A stretch of DNA of 64,000 nt from Magnaporthiopsis rhizophila (lineage: Eukaryota > Ascomycota > Sordariomycetes > Magnaporthales > Magnaporthaceae). Below are positions 12,801 to 20,414 of this stretch, piece by piece. How positions within the stretch are numbered: position 1 is the stretch's first letter; the number at the start of each line of letters is the position of its first letter. The notes beneath the pieces are model-generated. The model saw only the letters and a list, made by a program, of their open reading frames with translations, did no database searches and was not told the origin of the DNA. Where the stretch lies: positions 186,001 to 250,000 of the forward strand of contig PYSS01000037.1 in assembly GCA_003049465.1 (NCBI GenBank). Direction: 5' to 3'. The position numbers and the translations under genes are program-made.

Positions 12801-15800
12801 TCTTGTGGAGGTGGCGCGGACGAGGTTCAATAGGTTGCGCTCCACGTATCGTGTCCTGATATAATCAGAACGCTCCTTGGGCTCCTCAGCACCTTGAAGG
12901 AGCCAGTACTGTCGGTCCTTCTCCATGCTCACAAACTTCACATACTGCCTGCCGTCATCGGGCCGTTTGGGAGGCTTTGGGGCACCTCCGAACAGACGTT
13001 CTGTAATCAGAGGCAGCACGAGGTTTTCTGATTTGCGATCGAGATGCGTGAGAAAACCCATGCAGAACCCCTCGAACAGTGATCGGTACAGTCCGTAGAC
13101 AGGAGCGACATCGTCAACATAGGTAAGGACTCGCGTCAAGGTCCGAAGACTGAAATGAGGGACCTCGTTTGCTCCGTCAACCAGTGCTTTCTCCTCGGCC
13201 AGCTTCTTGATCTCCATGTAGAGGCTAGCAACGCGATCAGCGGCCTTGTCGATGGTGCTGTTGTTGCCTTTGAGATATGTCTTGATAATGACAATCAGGT
13301 CTTTCAGGTCTCTATCTGGGCTGCCGACGTAGAACTCGGTGAAGCGGGAGCGAAGTCCAGGAGGCAGGTCTCGCTTGCCGACATCAGTTGCGGGATTCAT
13401 TGCTGCGAAGATGCGGAAATCTGGGTGTGCCTGGATCCTCTCAATCTCTCCAGTCTCTGACAGCAGAATTGACGGGGCTTCTGTGGAATCCGACTGCAGG
13501 AGGTCCGCGATGCTCTCAAGGGTGTCGGCTGACGCAAGATTGATCTCATCGAGCAAGACCCAGTCACCATTCCTGACAGCCTTGACGATGTTTCCCTCAC
13601 TGAACGCAAAGGCAAAGGCGCCGGAGCCGCCCGACATCTGCATTTCGAACTGCGCCAAGTTTTCCGAAAACTTGCCCCAGCGGGGTTTCAGCTCGAGCAG
13701 TGAGTCCAGCTTGGAAGTGCCTGTCTTGCGTCGTTTGGCGGGCTGGCCTTCTGCTGCCCCCAGATCTCGCTGGCGCTGCTTCTCCTGCAGTGCCTTGATG
13801 ATGTCGTCAAACATCTGGGGAGCCTGGCGCCAGAGCTTGCTGACGTCTGCCCACTTGCCCTTGGCGAGGCTCTTCGAAATCTGGCCCAGATACTTCTGAT
13901 TCCGCTCAGCGGAGATGCCCGTGGCGGCAAAAAGGTCTTCGAATTCTTCCTTCAGTGGCAGCGCAAGGCTCCTCGGGTTCACTGGCTTGAAGCCGCCTAG
14001 CAGGTCTCCAACCTCGCTTTGCTGTGAGAGATTGACGGCAACAAGCTTGTGGCCGAGACAGTCGGCCAGTTGTTGCGCCACAGTTGTCTTTCCGATACCT
14101 GTCTCGCCGACCAGGAGAATGGGCTCTCTGAGCTTTGTCGCCACAGCGATCTGCTCGAGCAGTCTCCTGGCATGCCCAGTGCTCGCAAAAGGCCGCTTCG
14201 GTTTGACGAGCCGATTAGGCCGTCTGGGCTTGATCAGAACGGCACGCCCAGCGACCAGCTGAGACTTGCCGTCATCAAAAGCTGGCGAGTAGGCCTGAAG
14301 GATATGGGAGACACGTTCGGGCGACATGTGCATCTCGTGTCCAATTGCGCGAGCGAGAAGCTCCCGAGCAGATTGGTCCTTGAAGCTTGCCAGGAAGCAG
14401 TCGACAGCTTCCATGAACATATGATCGACCGCGGTGTCGCTGATGGGCTCGTCGCCTGACCTGCTGCCGGCCGATGTCAAGATGTGTTCAAGGCGCCGGC
14501 ACCACCTGAAGAGGTCCCTCGCATTTATGGGACGCTCCAGGGCGCTGCGGCTTATTGACATGGCGGATGGGTTGCGGAGCAGGTGGGTGAGTCCGTTGAA
14601 CACGGATAGGATTGAAGGGGCGAGCCGGGTCAGGAGTGGAAATCTTCCGTTGACTACCTGCAGTAACTCTTGCTGCGGAAGCTGCTTGACTGATAGACGT
14701 TGCCAGTAGCGATGGCCAAGGAAGAAGGGCAGATTTTCCTGGCCATCCATGCCTAACGATGCCCTGACAGTCGCAAAGATACGGAAGCTACTTGGCGCAC
14801 TTACGGTCTCTCCTCGGCTGGGCACCAGAAGCTCACCGCGCTCGATCAGCGGGAGGAGCGTGCTCATGACCTCAGTGGGTGCTCGGTCAAGGTCCTCGAT
14901 CAGCACCCAGCGGCCCTCCTGCACAGCCGTTGTCAAGATGCCTGGTCTCCACTGAAATGAGCCCGGTTTGGAGCCGGCTGTGTAAAGCCCTATCAGCATC
15001 TTGGCGTCGGTCTGCTCGTTTAGATGCAGTGCGACAATCTTTTGATCCATGCCGAGCTCTGTCGCTGCCTCCTGAATCAGCGATGTCTTCCCCGAGCCCG
15101 ACAGGCCGTGGAGAAGAATGGGCCCTGGCTTCCGCAGACGCATTGCCAGCTCCTGGAGATTAGATATGGTGGTGGGTGTTGAGATGAGCGATGGGCGCTT
15201 GTTAGGAGTAGCTACGTCTGCGGCAGCAGCTAGACGAGGAATAAGAACCTTCCCCCATGAGACGACAGACGAAGTAAGGATCTGGGGAGGGAACGGAGAC
15301 GGGGCTTCGTGCTGGAGGGCCTGTTCAGAAGCAGTCAGGCCAAGATGGCGATGCAGTCTCTTCGCTCGTGCGTGTTCGAGCAGGCTGAGAAACATGTAAT
15401 CGGCATCCTGGCCGTCGAACTTGGCCTCCAGAGGCTGGTCTTCTCCTACGTGCTCCCGCTTCAGGGTCTCCAGGGTAAAGTCTGAGGCTGAGAAGAGTTG
15501 ACAATAGATCCGGATGGCCAGATACCTGACCACGCGATCCTGGTGCTTGAAAAGCGACTCGAGTCGCAGAGGTACCAGACAAGAATAGGCCCGCTTGTCG
15601 AAGCTCATGAGTCTCCAGACCGAGAGAAGAAACGAGACTAGATCCGACAGAGCAGACGAGTCCGAAGCACCACCATTATGGCGCTGACACTGTAAAACCA
15701 GCTGCAGTCCTCCACCGTCCACATGCTTAAGAGCCACGGTCGTTCCCTGGAGATAGTCCTCCAGGAATACGGACAAATAAGGACAGAACGGCAGTACCCT

Positions 15801-16076
15801 CGCAAAGGCTGAGATCACCAGCTCCGGCCGGAGCACATGATACGCCACGCCGCCGCGAACCCATCTCGCCGCGACATCCGCGAAGACAGGCTCAAAATGG
15901 GCGAAGAGCTTGTCTGTCAACTGCGGTTGACAAAGGGCCGCCTCGGCGATAGCGTCCAGAGCATTCGTCGAGCTCTCCCACCAACCGATATTTTGCAGCT
16001 CTGGAGGCAAGAGCCCGAAGGTGGTGGCGTCTCCGAGCAGAGATTGGATTTGCGGGTTCGCGTCGATTTGCGCCAT
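846..16076 (-). CDS. MDN1: Midasin (Rea1), dynein-like AAA+ ATPase of 60S ribosome assembly
   Basis: Midasin uses ATP-driven force to strip Ytm1 and Rsa4 from pre-60S particles in the nucleolus and nucleoplasm. The 5076-residue frame is intact and intronless (yeast 4910). Six P-loops are visible near residues 322 (GLSGSGKTS), 655 (GETGIGKTT), 1099 (GPTSAGKTS), 1390 (GETGCGKTT), 1776 (GNPGVGKTT) and 2086 (GASGAGKSH), matching the six-AAA ring. Several Walker B motifs (VLLDEINLA, VVLDELNLAP, FLLDEISLA, VLLDEMNLA) follow. A long helical linker precedes a very acidic Asp/Glu-rich segment from about residue 4150 to 4730. The C-terminal VWA domain carries the MIDAS motif DDSLS near residue 4829 (DxSxS), which binds the UBL domains of the substrates. 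The VWA domain holds glycine-rich insertions. The start ATG (complement of 16074-16076) gives the conserved N-terminus. It is divergent from the bL12m gene. Confidence 0.98.
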   Translation of the reverse strand: MAQIDANPQIQSLLGDATTFGLLPPELQNIGWWESSTNALDAIAEAALCQPQLTDKLFAHFEPVFADVAARWVRGGVAYHVLRPELVISAFARVLPFCPYLSVFLEDYLQGTTVALKHVDGGGLQLVLQCQRHNGGASDSSALSDLVSFLLSVWRLMSFDKRAYSCLVPLRLESLFKHQDRVVRYLAIRIYCQLFSASDFTLETLKREHVGEDQPLEAKFDGQDADYMFLSLLEHARAKRLHRHLGLTASEQALQHEAPSPFPPQILTSSVVSWGKVLIPRLAAAADVATPNKRPSLISTPTTISNLQELAMRLRKPGPILLHGLSGSGKTSLIQEAATELGMDQKIVALHLNEQTDAKMLIGLYTAGSKPGSFQWRPGILTTAVQEGRWVLIEDLDRAPTEVMSTLLPLIERGELLVPSRGETVSAPSSFRIFATVRASLGMDGQENLPFFLGHRYWQRLSVKQLPQQELLQVVNGRFPLLTRLAPSILSVFNGLTHLLRNPSAMSISRSALERPINARDLFRWCRRLEHILTSAGSRSGDEPISDTAVDHMFMEAVDCFLASFKDQSARELLARAIGHEMHMSPERVSHILQAYSPAFDDGKSQLVAGRAVLIKPRRPNRLVKPKRPFASTGHARRLLEQIAVATKLREPILLVGETGIGKTTVAQQLADCLGHKLVAVNLSQQSEVGDLLGGFKPVNPRSLALPLKEEFEDLFAATGISAERNQKYLGQISKSLAKGKWADVSKLWRQAPQMFDDIIKALQEKQRQRDLGAAEGQPAKRRKTGTSKLDSLLELKPRWGKFSENLAQFEMQMSGGSGAFAFAFSEGNIVKAVRNGDWVLLDEINLASADTLESIADLLQSDSTEAPSILLSETGEIERIQAHPDFRIFAAMNPATDVGKRDLPPGLRSRFTEFYVGSPDRDLKDLIVIIKTYLKGNNSTIDKAADRVASLYMEIKKLAEEKALVDGANEVPHFSLRTLTRVLTYVDDVAPVYGLYRSLFEGFCMGFLTHLDRKSENLVLPLITERLFGGAPKPPKRPDDGRQYVKFVSMEKDRQYWLLQGAEEPKERSDYIRTRYVERNLLNLVRATSTRRFPILIQGPTSAGKTSMIEYLANYSGNKFLRINNHEHTDLQEYLGTYVSGPDGKLVFQEGILVQAMRQGSWVVLDELNLAPTDVLEALNRLLDDNRELLIPETQEVVRPHENFVLFATQNPPGLYGGRKVLSRAFRNRFLELHFDDIPEDDLEEILQRRCRATSPPDCRRIVAVYKELSRLRQTGRVFEQKGSFATLRDLFRWAMRDADNRDQVAQNGYMLLAERVRNEEERLAVQGVIQDVFKVQIDRRALYDRLFSEEAKKYALQNNTQGVTWTWAMRRVFVLVSQALRKNEPVVLVGETGCGKTTVCQLLAEATGKELHIVNAHQNTETGDLLGSQRPVRNRGAITDTLRGDLVHILEGLSLPADGPVEQLLEAYNSLSSGKLDVIPGDIRERIRANQTRIKALFEWADGSLVHAMKTGSFFLLDEISLADDSVLERLNSVLEPQRTLLLAEKGVDNELIEAAQGFQLFATMNPGGDFGKKELSPALRNRFTEIWVPPLADKQDVQDIVVAKLDVEFAALANPIVEFSHWFGHTFRASSATAISIREILVWVAFANQCAGRPPGFALVHGAAAVFIDTLGANPSALISVDSKSVAEQKKMCLAKLVELVGDAAAVEALYNAEPEIRITPASFSAGEFTVPACGTAHLDIHRTAFAFEARTTKLNAMRVVRALQINKPILLEGNPGVGKTTLVGAIATACGRSLTRINLSDQTDLMDLFGTDVPVEGAEAGNFAWRDAPFLQAMQKGEWVLLDEMNLASQSVLEGLNACLDHRGEVYISELDQVFKRHPDFRIFAAQNPHQQGGGRKGLPSSFVNRFILVYADVFTSEDQMAIASKRADGVSQETVGQLIGFISALDDQVVTKKLFGSHGSPWEFNLRDTLRWLELLGSPTSCLGPRRPEDFADMVIRQRFRTPSDKEEVTRLFRQFFGRDPVSYSRFRSTNQLFSRVGAGIVWRDITFSPLNPSGLDNTASRLGDLESLLMCVRQDLPCILVGASGAGKSHLLQRASAMAGKSLVVFHLNADVDTMDLVGGFEQADPMRDIIASLTNVYRCLRSYVLRDPMRASAPASDLLRLLGDIRDNRQAGGFDAAAVAAAIQQLAAEVSAGSELGDLLELSFKLLQQPLHLENPRFEWIDGVIVKAAEAGQWLVLDNANLCSASVLDRLNSLLERPGGFLSINEHSGPNGEPRVVVPHPEFRVFLTMDPRYGELSRAMRNRSVEIFLDDTLPPMESHTRYLGHIEASMLRYHDIISVSCVDTLDAGAQDAALVAADSLSLSDLSSLPRFYASIRQGLLGLTLPPPNLLKYMDILVSYAQAQGSPGLASAMGTAIFNLYNSIPESVPLGTGEVSQRRYFVEMQPVHPLQDSTVAALLDCKTPGLPQWLATCLELYTELCLADEAMASQMRTVNVTKPSSLNRFQRSCIAKQVAVVSKDSTASVSDFLSSIVEAIREYLRASLDDAGGWLAKREAFRLMMHYWWRTFALVSARDFEEATFQAHLLHGAEFLEQLASRLEPRGQALVSTVAANFTAAFELGFKLRTGLSMEIIWKTFRPVPIPDLERFTQVVEMERLAQRFDATRWKTSASPSGLDEVTSSLANAYSLVRISTADTRDLLEAAASEISALESRTEGSEGVAPVFSRQFEGLRKMAVLHGSSDGNKRTRGVWVALCDAPTTSLMRYQSSSGSAEQLQMLDHLLCRESSVLPWTGSTSASLLLAMADVRSGTLASLRSLEIETPLLGQALATTTRELSTNPVLQLNRILWELLVTTVVAHGNHTKEDLDLMYSKFACHIASDLQIQATETCISRTVEPFGSFFPRAAAVAAEGIMSEHFLPAILALAVSNTTLQPDSSYAFSAIAWVQFAIGCLRLYVPDKAFDPHLKAKVERESYEDLLQSLRRKLSALVGFDGQFGDGARSWRTALVADEVTAMGDGPPGARPIFRLSGQEHAKIQGDFNNVLNTIVNRHVTPLHFKILSDAAPEEALEGLQLLNTNVAQLISRLAGSSVAYQDLTVPLVSFLRSLQIGLSLTEHCVLGRPEGERSESALLAVTPLVGGCMWKPAVHSLPARSLEFLSIAKTYATVQGLEGLDSKARQSVFECLHFLYEEWGKKLASERKAEEIKSSLYRFRGSFEDQEEHDQAEFGDLFPDYNTTAEAPVAEGRAPGKQPRKVRDVSIQLAQIHRAIFLQQDPPEETVRALCKDAGRNAARLGIEPPGFRGRDKALLPAVILALQDELGRVNSPAAVAAYNFYKDPNLVEARKLIDLVHKIMERFRELGQVDEIGHLQPIADVVEACKRVLELGYAEPVAKMLPPVEKLHEFFYEWQFRGYASRQYTAPALYDRLTNTIVGWRRLELSTWAGLLDSEARMCQEDADSWYFIAYQAVIAGPLALMEKGVDLRAHAPALLQELEQYFVNSTTGAFASRLRLLRQLQKHLELLASEHHALETINDAIRNFITFYSRFEPKAAEAIQRGRTPLEKTMRDVLLLASWKDTNVVALKESSRKSHIKLFKLVRKFRAVLGQPMMPIIAEQGIPSDTQFSTRPSATLHNIASAAASEEVSQSCEQLEASKGKAAGAIRLSRAGQLAKKMTKLGAMPESAVAAVDLLETFLSDTDSSAAELRKDTPAFLREENKDRVKHLKLMKAKLFSDTVKSVRQMGFSSNLGKDRLSRQSSTTTILAGTRPIHDTGPHKAFAEYQFDRLIDIAPKWRQAVHDHHADVDHETTRKSAGYLEGILFVARQQRDIIGDGSRAMSHLAHSLGMIKSIAKPASSGGQEAGALLSTQGQQTTDLGRVLEWLVQVLKLALEVVGTHASLGKLDNKPVQESLQAWTTRSSSLLASIRSLPKLPVGLCPQDAVDIYNQARDLLRDIQTNMSDLSRQRPDLSFVLDQISLWTEIQEPAAAAHSGTEPPSLTTSSLYDEALTVVRKLLSAIQSTSRNMATLPSSIDTASWLVEYSNGLSTSLRSLHINTVATAVDECLGALKKLDLENKSENRAATTILAAVLPIFESYSAVCHEAFTLLVQLHLSVCKMGHQLGRSFLDVASHGFCMPQEKSDESSGDKGKMEGGTGLGDGEGAENISKDIGEDEDLTELAQEPNQQQDKDDMDDGEDAIDMGMDELEGDLGSVDGGDDKESVANSGDEDGDEEMDEQAGDVDDLDPTAVDEKMWNDDGEEADKDQEGDATKGKEQKEKEMGATDSTKQGPAEEQQESDEAAEAEAGEEMGPEEEQAKAQEELNRQDQNVQEALTLALPDEMDLDLGDDDEDDEAAGSDGDGLEDAADMDKPEEQQTANAESDSESVTEQDGKPNAADDAGEAKVQDNDEEEEVQDDVKVSGAEDGMMDDGGDEEMAEGDDEQDEKESTDAQQKEQMQANDHMANKCTTSQPADGGGQDQVDDQEQESRDDMADKSGQREQVDISETGAEKDAAASSRGTASMRDDMQEAPQPDGEQDPSPPSAPEAAPPFKKLGDLLEKWYRNNKDINQAPKDDQGGADPQQQQQRDEEAVPDEFQHLQDEDAPADTQALGAATDEEVRPVDDSMAIDDAADASTKDKPQLLPDDAEDDGDEDDKMREPSPAGESDQGSADEGEGKQSGKGERDQGRTGVSTKQGAFNKDDADAEQHDVDVAEENGSDKEDAELKETSTQLSTTHISGSEDATGREHHELGQCVSWWSGLQARTHAMSLSLTSQLRLILAPSQATKLSGSHRTGKRLNIKKIIPYIASGYKRDKIWMRRSVPTKRSYQILLCVDDSLSMGGGREPAALGSAFGSGPAPPVPDVVAGPGALALEALVMVSRALTMLEAGQVGVLGFGSDVFVAHELSQPLTTVEAGARVLQRFGFGQDRTDVALLMRRIIDHFAEARLGGGGGSQSQHHDLWQLALIMSDGLTPSPSHDRIRRLLREAMEQRIMPVFIIMDDHARGGGGGGGGGDSVLDLKEARFVKDEAGNSRVVLERYLDTFPFPYYLIVHHLEDLPNALAGLLRTWFAEVNS
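1031..1062 (-). repeat. GGC-type trinucleotide tract coding poly-Gly inside the MDN1 VWA domain
   Basis: A run of GCC/GCG-type triplets on the plus strand encodes nine consecutive glycines after the HAR residues of the midasin VWA domain. It is in frame and impure (CCACC interruptions), and probably forms a surface loop. Confidence 0.85.
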
Positions 16077-16631
16077 GTTGGTGAACTGCGCAGTTGCGCC
16101 GCCTTTGAATTAGGACTGTATGTAGAGAAATTTGGAAATGTGTATCGGGAATCCTGGGACTTTTAGATATCGGTCATGCCGTGTGGTGTCCTTCTTGTGC
16201 GCATTCATTCATTCTGCTTTATGAATTCGTTTTTTTTTTCCCTTGCCTTTTCTCCCACCCGTTTTTTTTTTTTTTTTTCCTTTTCTTTTCTTGATCTCAG
16301 CGTTCAGAAATTTTCCAAAAGAGGCAAGGAGCTTGGACCATATGCAAAGAAAAACTTCCCGTCCCGGTTCGCCCCACGAAATAACCCCCACCGTTGCGCA
16401 GCTGCTGTGCCACACATCAAGGTGGAGGCGCCACAGGTCGCGGAAAAACGAGGTAGCCAGCCACGATTTTGGGAGTCGATCGCGGGCGCGGGAAGCGGGC
16501 ATTGGTGGTGCAAGAAAATATATCGAAATCGAATCCGCCTCGTCAAGGAGCTCAAGCCAGCCTCACCTCGGCGCCCGCGACCCCCACGTCACCCGGCAAG
16601 GTTCCTTGGAACTTCCTTTCCAATCTCGACC
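16077..16631. promoter_or_regulatory. Divergent promoter between MDN1 and the bL12m gene
   Basis: This 555-base start-to-start spacer separates two divergent genes of ribosome assembly and mitochondrial translation. It has T-rich blocks at about 16229-16240 and 16261-16279, the type of poly(dA:dT) tract that keeps fungal promoters free of nucleosomes. No clear TATA box was found. A shared promoter is inferred from geometry only. Confidence 0.6.
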
Positions 16632-17262
16632 ATGTCTCTTTCCTGCCGATACGCAGCACAGCGCTGCGCCCGCCAGCTGCGCGTGTCCACAGCCCTCGGC
16701 GCACCCAACTGCTACCTTTCCCAGCAGAGGATAGGCAGGCGGCACAACACGACCGATGCTGCTGCGAGTCCCAAGATCGCCGGGATTGTCGACCAGATTA
16801 GCCAATTGACATTGCTAGAGACGGCGGAGCTTGTCACCAGCCTGAAGGCAAGTCCCCGAAGCGCATATGCTGGGCGGCGGGGAGGGGGCACCTGATATTG
16901 ACAGCAACCCGCCGGTAACTACCTAGTCACGACTGAACATTCCCGACATGCCCGTCGGCGGCTTTGCAGCAACTCCTGCGGCCCCGGCCGCCGCCGCTGC
17001 CGCCGCCCCTGAGGAGGCCGAAGATGCAGCCCCGGCTGCCGCCGAGAAGACCGTCTTCACGCTCAAGCTGCAGTCGTTCGACGCCGCCGCCAAGGCCAAG
17101 ATCATCAAGGAGATCAAGGGCCTGCTGGGCCTGAGTCTGGTGGACTCGAAAAAGTTCGTCGAGAGCGCACCCAAGACCATGAAGGAGTCGGTGCCCAAGG
17201 AGGATGCGGAAAAGATCATGGCAACGATGAAGGAGCTAGGCGCTGTTGTGACGATGGAATAG
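16632..17262 (+). CDS. mrpl12: Mitochondrial large-subunit ribosomal protein bL12m (L7/L12)
   Basis: This stalk protein of the mitochondrial large ribosomal subunit recruits translational GTPases. Two exons, 16632-16847 and 16927-17262, give 183 residues. The first about 45 residues are rich in Arg, Ser and Ala with almost no acidic residues, as in a matrix presequence. The dimerisation region (ISQLTLLETAELVTSLK) ends exon 1, and exon 2 opens with SRLNIPDMPVGGFA. An Ala-rich hinge then leads to the L7/L12 C-terminal domain (EKTVFTLKLQSFDAAAKAKI, then KEIKGLLGLSLVDSKKFVES). The 79-nt intron starts with GCAAGT after AAG and ends in TAG, so it is a GC-AG intron; no GT donor would join the conserved hinge in frame. 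Only the splice detail is unusual. Confidence 0.95.
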
Positions 17263-17571
17263 ACGACCAGGGTCGACAGCCGTTCTTTGTCCGCGGGAAA
17301 CGCCAGCCGGAGCATGCTTGGGTGTGCCTCTGGCAACTTCGCAGGGTGTCACAGCCACAGCCCCAACTGTAGGAACACGCCAGATGTATCATTACGCTAT
17401 AAAGCCTTCTGCGCCCATGTCCCACCATCCATACACTTGTTGCCCCCTTTTCTAACCCCGCCTAATGACATGCGAGCCGGGATCTCATAACCAGCAACCG
17501 AAGCGCATGCTTCTCCATATGCCAGGCACTTCCCCCTGAACACGAATTGCGCATCACATGAGAATCATCAG
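17263..17571. other. Convergent 3' spacer between mrpl12 and ctk3
   Basis: A 309-base spacer between two stop codons of convergent genes. It holds only 3' UTRs and polyadenylation sites. Nothing else is recognisable. Confidence 0.6.
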
Positions 17572-18543
17572 CTACTTCGAGGGTTGGCCATTAGTCTGCG
17601 AGTCGGCCTGTCGGTGCGGGCAGGATCTGCGAAGCCACTCCAGACGCGCAAGGCGCTCCTCCTCGCCCATTATGTGGTCATCCTCACCCAGATCGCTGGT
17701 CTCCTCCCACATCTTTTCCATCTCGGCGTCATAGCCCTCCTTTGGGATGGCCCAAATGTCCTCGCGCAACCGCTTATGGCGTTCGCGATCCTCCTCTATG
17801 CGCTGCTCAACCTGCTTTCTCTCTAGCCGCGGCGGTGCCGGACCCCTATCAGCCCGAGGGATAGTCTGTGACGGGGGCATGTCACCCATGTCGTCGTCGC
17901 CAGGTACCGGCGAAGACATGCTGATGTAATGACCAGCCGTCTCCCGTTCTTTCAGGACCTCGTCAATCTGGCTAACCGTCTGTGCCTCGAGGAAGTCCTT
18001 GTCCCGAAGGCCTTGCAGAACCTGCCGATAGTGTTCAGCATGACTGTGTGACCAAACACGGGATATTTAGGGAGCTTAGCAGCAGATGGTAGCGGAGCGT
18101 TAATACCTTGCGAACAACCTTGACGTTGGCGGCGCCAGACCCGTTCTCAGGGGCGACGGCGTCAACGACGCGGATGATATCCCGCTGCAACATGCGGGCA
18201 TAGTCGACATTGCCCTCTTTGGATGCGATTTCCAGGAAGTGCTCGATAAAGTACATGATGTTGGCCCTAGTGTTGACCGGGGTTTCCGGCTGTTCTCGCA
18301 GTCAGTCCCACGGCTTCCAGCGAGCGACAACGCAAGGGTTGGCGGGCCATGTAGGTAGGTATGTGACTTGATCCGGCCCAGCTCTACCTTCTCAAGCTGC
18401 TCCAGGATGCATGAGTGGAGATCCTCGTCCAAGTCTTTGTGCTTGAGCGCGTAGGCGGCCGCCTTTTGGGCCGACGCAACCGAAGCATTGAGGTTCTGGA
18501 GCTGGGAGCTGAAGCGCACCCGGACCTCGAAAGGGTCCGCCAT
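17572..18543 (-). CDS. ctk3: CTD kinase subunit gamma (Ctk3), cyclin-CDK CTDK-I complex
   Basis: Ctk3 is the third subunit of CTDK-I, which phosphorylates Ser2 of the RNA polymerase II C-terminal domain during elongation. Three exons join in frame: 18388-18543, 18107-18289 and 17572-18021, for 262 residues. The start MADPFEVRVRFSSQLQNLNA is typical of the N-terminal CID-like domain. Exon 2 continues with NTRANIMYFIEHFLEIASKE and ends VVRK; exon 3 resumes VLQGLRDKDFLEAQTVSQID. The C-terminal half is charged (ERKQVEQRIEEDRERHKRLR, IPKEGYDAEMEKMWEE), also a family mark. Introns are 98 and 85 nt with GTAGAG and GTATTA donors. A CAG eleven nucleotides upstream of the chosen acceptor breaks frame. 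It is divergent from PRO3. Confidence 0.9.
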
Positions 18544-19406
18544 GTCCAACACCTGTTCCCTGCACCAGGGGTGTCGTGGGAGGTTTGCTTGTGGCGAGCC
18601 TGTCTCTCTTGGAGTTTGATTAGTCGACGATTTGCTGCGCGAACGATTGCTGGACGACCGCTTCACCTAGCCGGAGATCGACAAATCCGTATCTTCCAGC
18701 CTCAGGCGTCAGCAGGATTGGCGCTCGGAGAGACGCATCTTCCAATGTAACATGTTAGCATCGGTTTGTAGACATATGTAACTCACCTAAACAGCCTTCA
18801 CCTATCGCACACGACCGTGGAATGGGGCCCGGTATGGCCTGCGTCCGGGGTTTTGAGTGGCAGGGGGGACGATGCGCGAGCGGGGCGAACCAAGCTCCCG
18901 ACGCCTCTCTGAGACTGAGTGAGACTGAGACGAGGTGTGTGGTGATCTAATCGGGAACTTGATACGCAGAAAGCCGGTTTTCAAATTAATATCTCCCTCG
19001 CCACTCGTTTGGCCGCTTTACGACGTCGGCGTGCTGTGCTGACTTCTGAAGGTGGGTGCTAAAATAGCTGCAGCAAAGGGTACCTACCATTTTGGGGCGC
19101 ACTGGAAAGGGGGGAAAATCTGGTGGGTGGAGAATGAACACAATGCGTACCTCTCTGCCTGAGCGCCTCCCCTCCGGTCCTCTCCTTCTCTTTTACTATA
19201 CGTTTTGTAAAAGTTAGGTACCAAGTCACCAACTTGCCAACACCTTTATACAACGTACAACAGCCGGCCTGATCCAGAAAGTTGTCCAGAAGCAGGCGTT
19301 CACGGCTGTGTTTGCCCCTCCCCTAGCCGTAACCACACACCCGCCACAAACGCTTAGCGAAAGCGTGATCTACTCGGTCCGCAAAGCACCACCCTACCGG
19401 TCCAAA
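18544..19406. promoter_or_regulatory. Divergent promoter region of ctk3 and PRO3
   Basis: An 863-base start-to-start spacer. A TATA-like TTTATAC sits near 19243, about 160 bases upstream of the PRO3 ATG. The rest shows no gene and no clear binding site. Confidence 0.5.
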
Positions 19407-20414
19407 ATGCCCGACACGGCAGGTAACGAGTTGACCATGGCGGTCTTGGGATGCGGCACCATGGGCATCGCCATCCTGTCGGGAATCCTAGCCTCGCTCC
19501 AGGACATGGCCGGCCCCAGGCCGCTACAGTTGCCGCCGCCGCCGTCGTCGTCAGGCACCTCCACCCCGGTGCACGAGGAGGTGCCCGAGCGACTGCCCAG
19601 CCGCTTCATCGCGTGCGTGCGGCGTCCCGAGAGCGCCAAGAAGGTCAAGTCGGCGCTTTGGGCGCACTCGTCGGTGCTCAAGGTGGTGCAGAACGACAAC
19701 CTGGCGGCCGTGCAGCAGGCCGAGGTGGTGCTGCTGGCCTGCAAGCCGCAGATGGTCAAGGACGTGCTGTCGCAGCCGGGCATCGCCAAGGCCCTGCACG
19801 GCAAGCTGCTCATCAGCATCTGCGCCGGCGTGTCGGTCGCCCAGGTCGAGCTCCACCTGCACGGCGCCGTGCCCAACCACGACCCGGACGTCGACGGCCG
19901 CTGCCGCATCGTGCGCGCCATGCCCAACACGGCCTCCATGATCCGCGAGAGCATGACCGTCATCGCGTCCACCGACCCGCCGCTGCCGGCGCAGACGTCC
20001 AGCCTCGTGACCTGGATCTTCAAGCGCATCGGCGACGTCGTCTACCTCCCGCCCAGCACCATGGACGCCTCCACCGCCCTGTGCGGCTCCGGCCCGGCCT
20101 TCTTCGCCCTCATGCTCGAGGCCGCCGTCGACGGCGCCGTGGCCATGGGTCTGCCCAGGACCGAGGCCCTGCGCATGGCGGCCCAGACCATGAAGGGGGC
20201 CGCGGCTTTGGTGCAGCACGGTGATCACCCCGCTCTCCTGAGGGACAAGGTCAGCACCCCGGGCGGCTGCACCATCGGCGGGTTGTTGGTTCTCGAGGAG
20301 GGTCGCGTGAGAGGAACGGTCGCCAGGGCCGTACGAGAGGCCACTGTTGTTGCCAGCCAGCTTGGTAGGGGCGTGCAGGGCGTGAATGGCACCAGATTCC
20401 CCAGTCAGCAATAG
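19407..20414 (+). CDS. PRO3: Pyrroline-5-carboxylate reductase
   Basis: This enzyme reduces pyrroline-5-carboxylate to proline with NAD(P)H, the last step of proline synthesis. The single exon codes 335 residues from the ATG at 19407 (A at -3). The Rossmann nucleotide-binding motif is LGCGTMG at residues 14-20. LACKPQMV, then RAMPNTASMIRESMTV, then the C-terminal signature TPGGCTIGGLLVLEEGRVRG follow in the expected order. An Asp/His-containing insert (VPNHDPDVDGRC) precedes the MPNT motif. The frame is open a further 33 codons upstream to a GTG at 19308 but without an ATG, so I chose 19407. Third positions are almost all G or C, which produces a 309-codon antisense frame that I regard as an artefact. 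Confidence 0.96.
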   Translation: MPDTAGNELTMAVLGCGTMGIAILSGILASLQDMAGPRPLQLPPPPSSSGTSTPVHEEVPERLPSRFIACVRRPESAKKVKSALWAHSSVLKVVQNDNLAAVQQAEVVLLACKPQMVKDVLSQPGIAKALHGKLLISICAGVSVAQVELHLHGAVPNHDPDVDGRCRIVRAMPNTASMIRESMTVIASTDPPLPAQTSSLVTWIFKRIGDVVYLPPSTMDASTALCGSGPAFFALMLEAAVDGAVAMGLPRTEALRMAAQTMKGAAALVQHGDHPALLRDKVSTPGGCTIGGLLVLEEGRVRGTVARAVREATVVASQLGRGVQGVNGTRFPSQQ

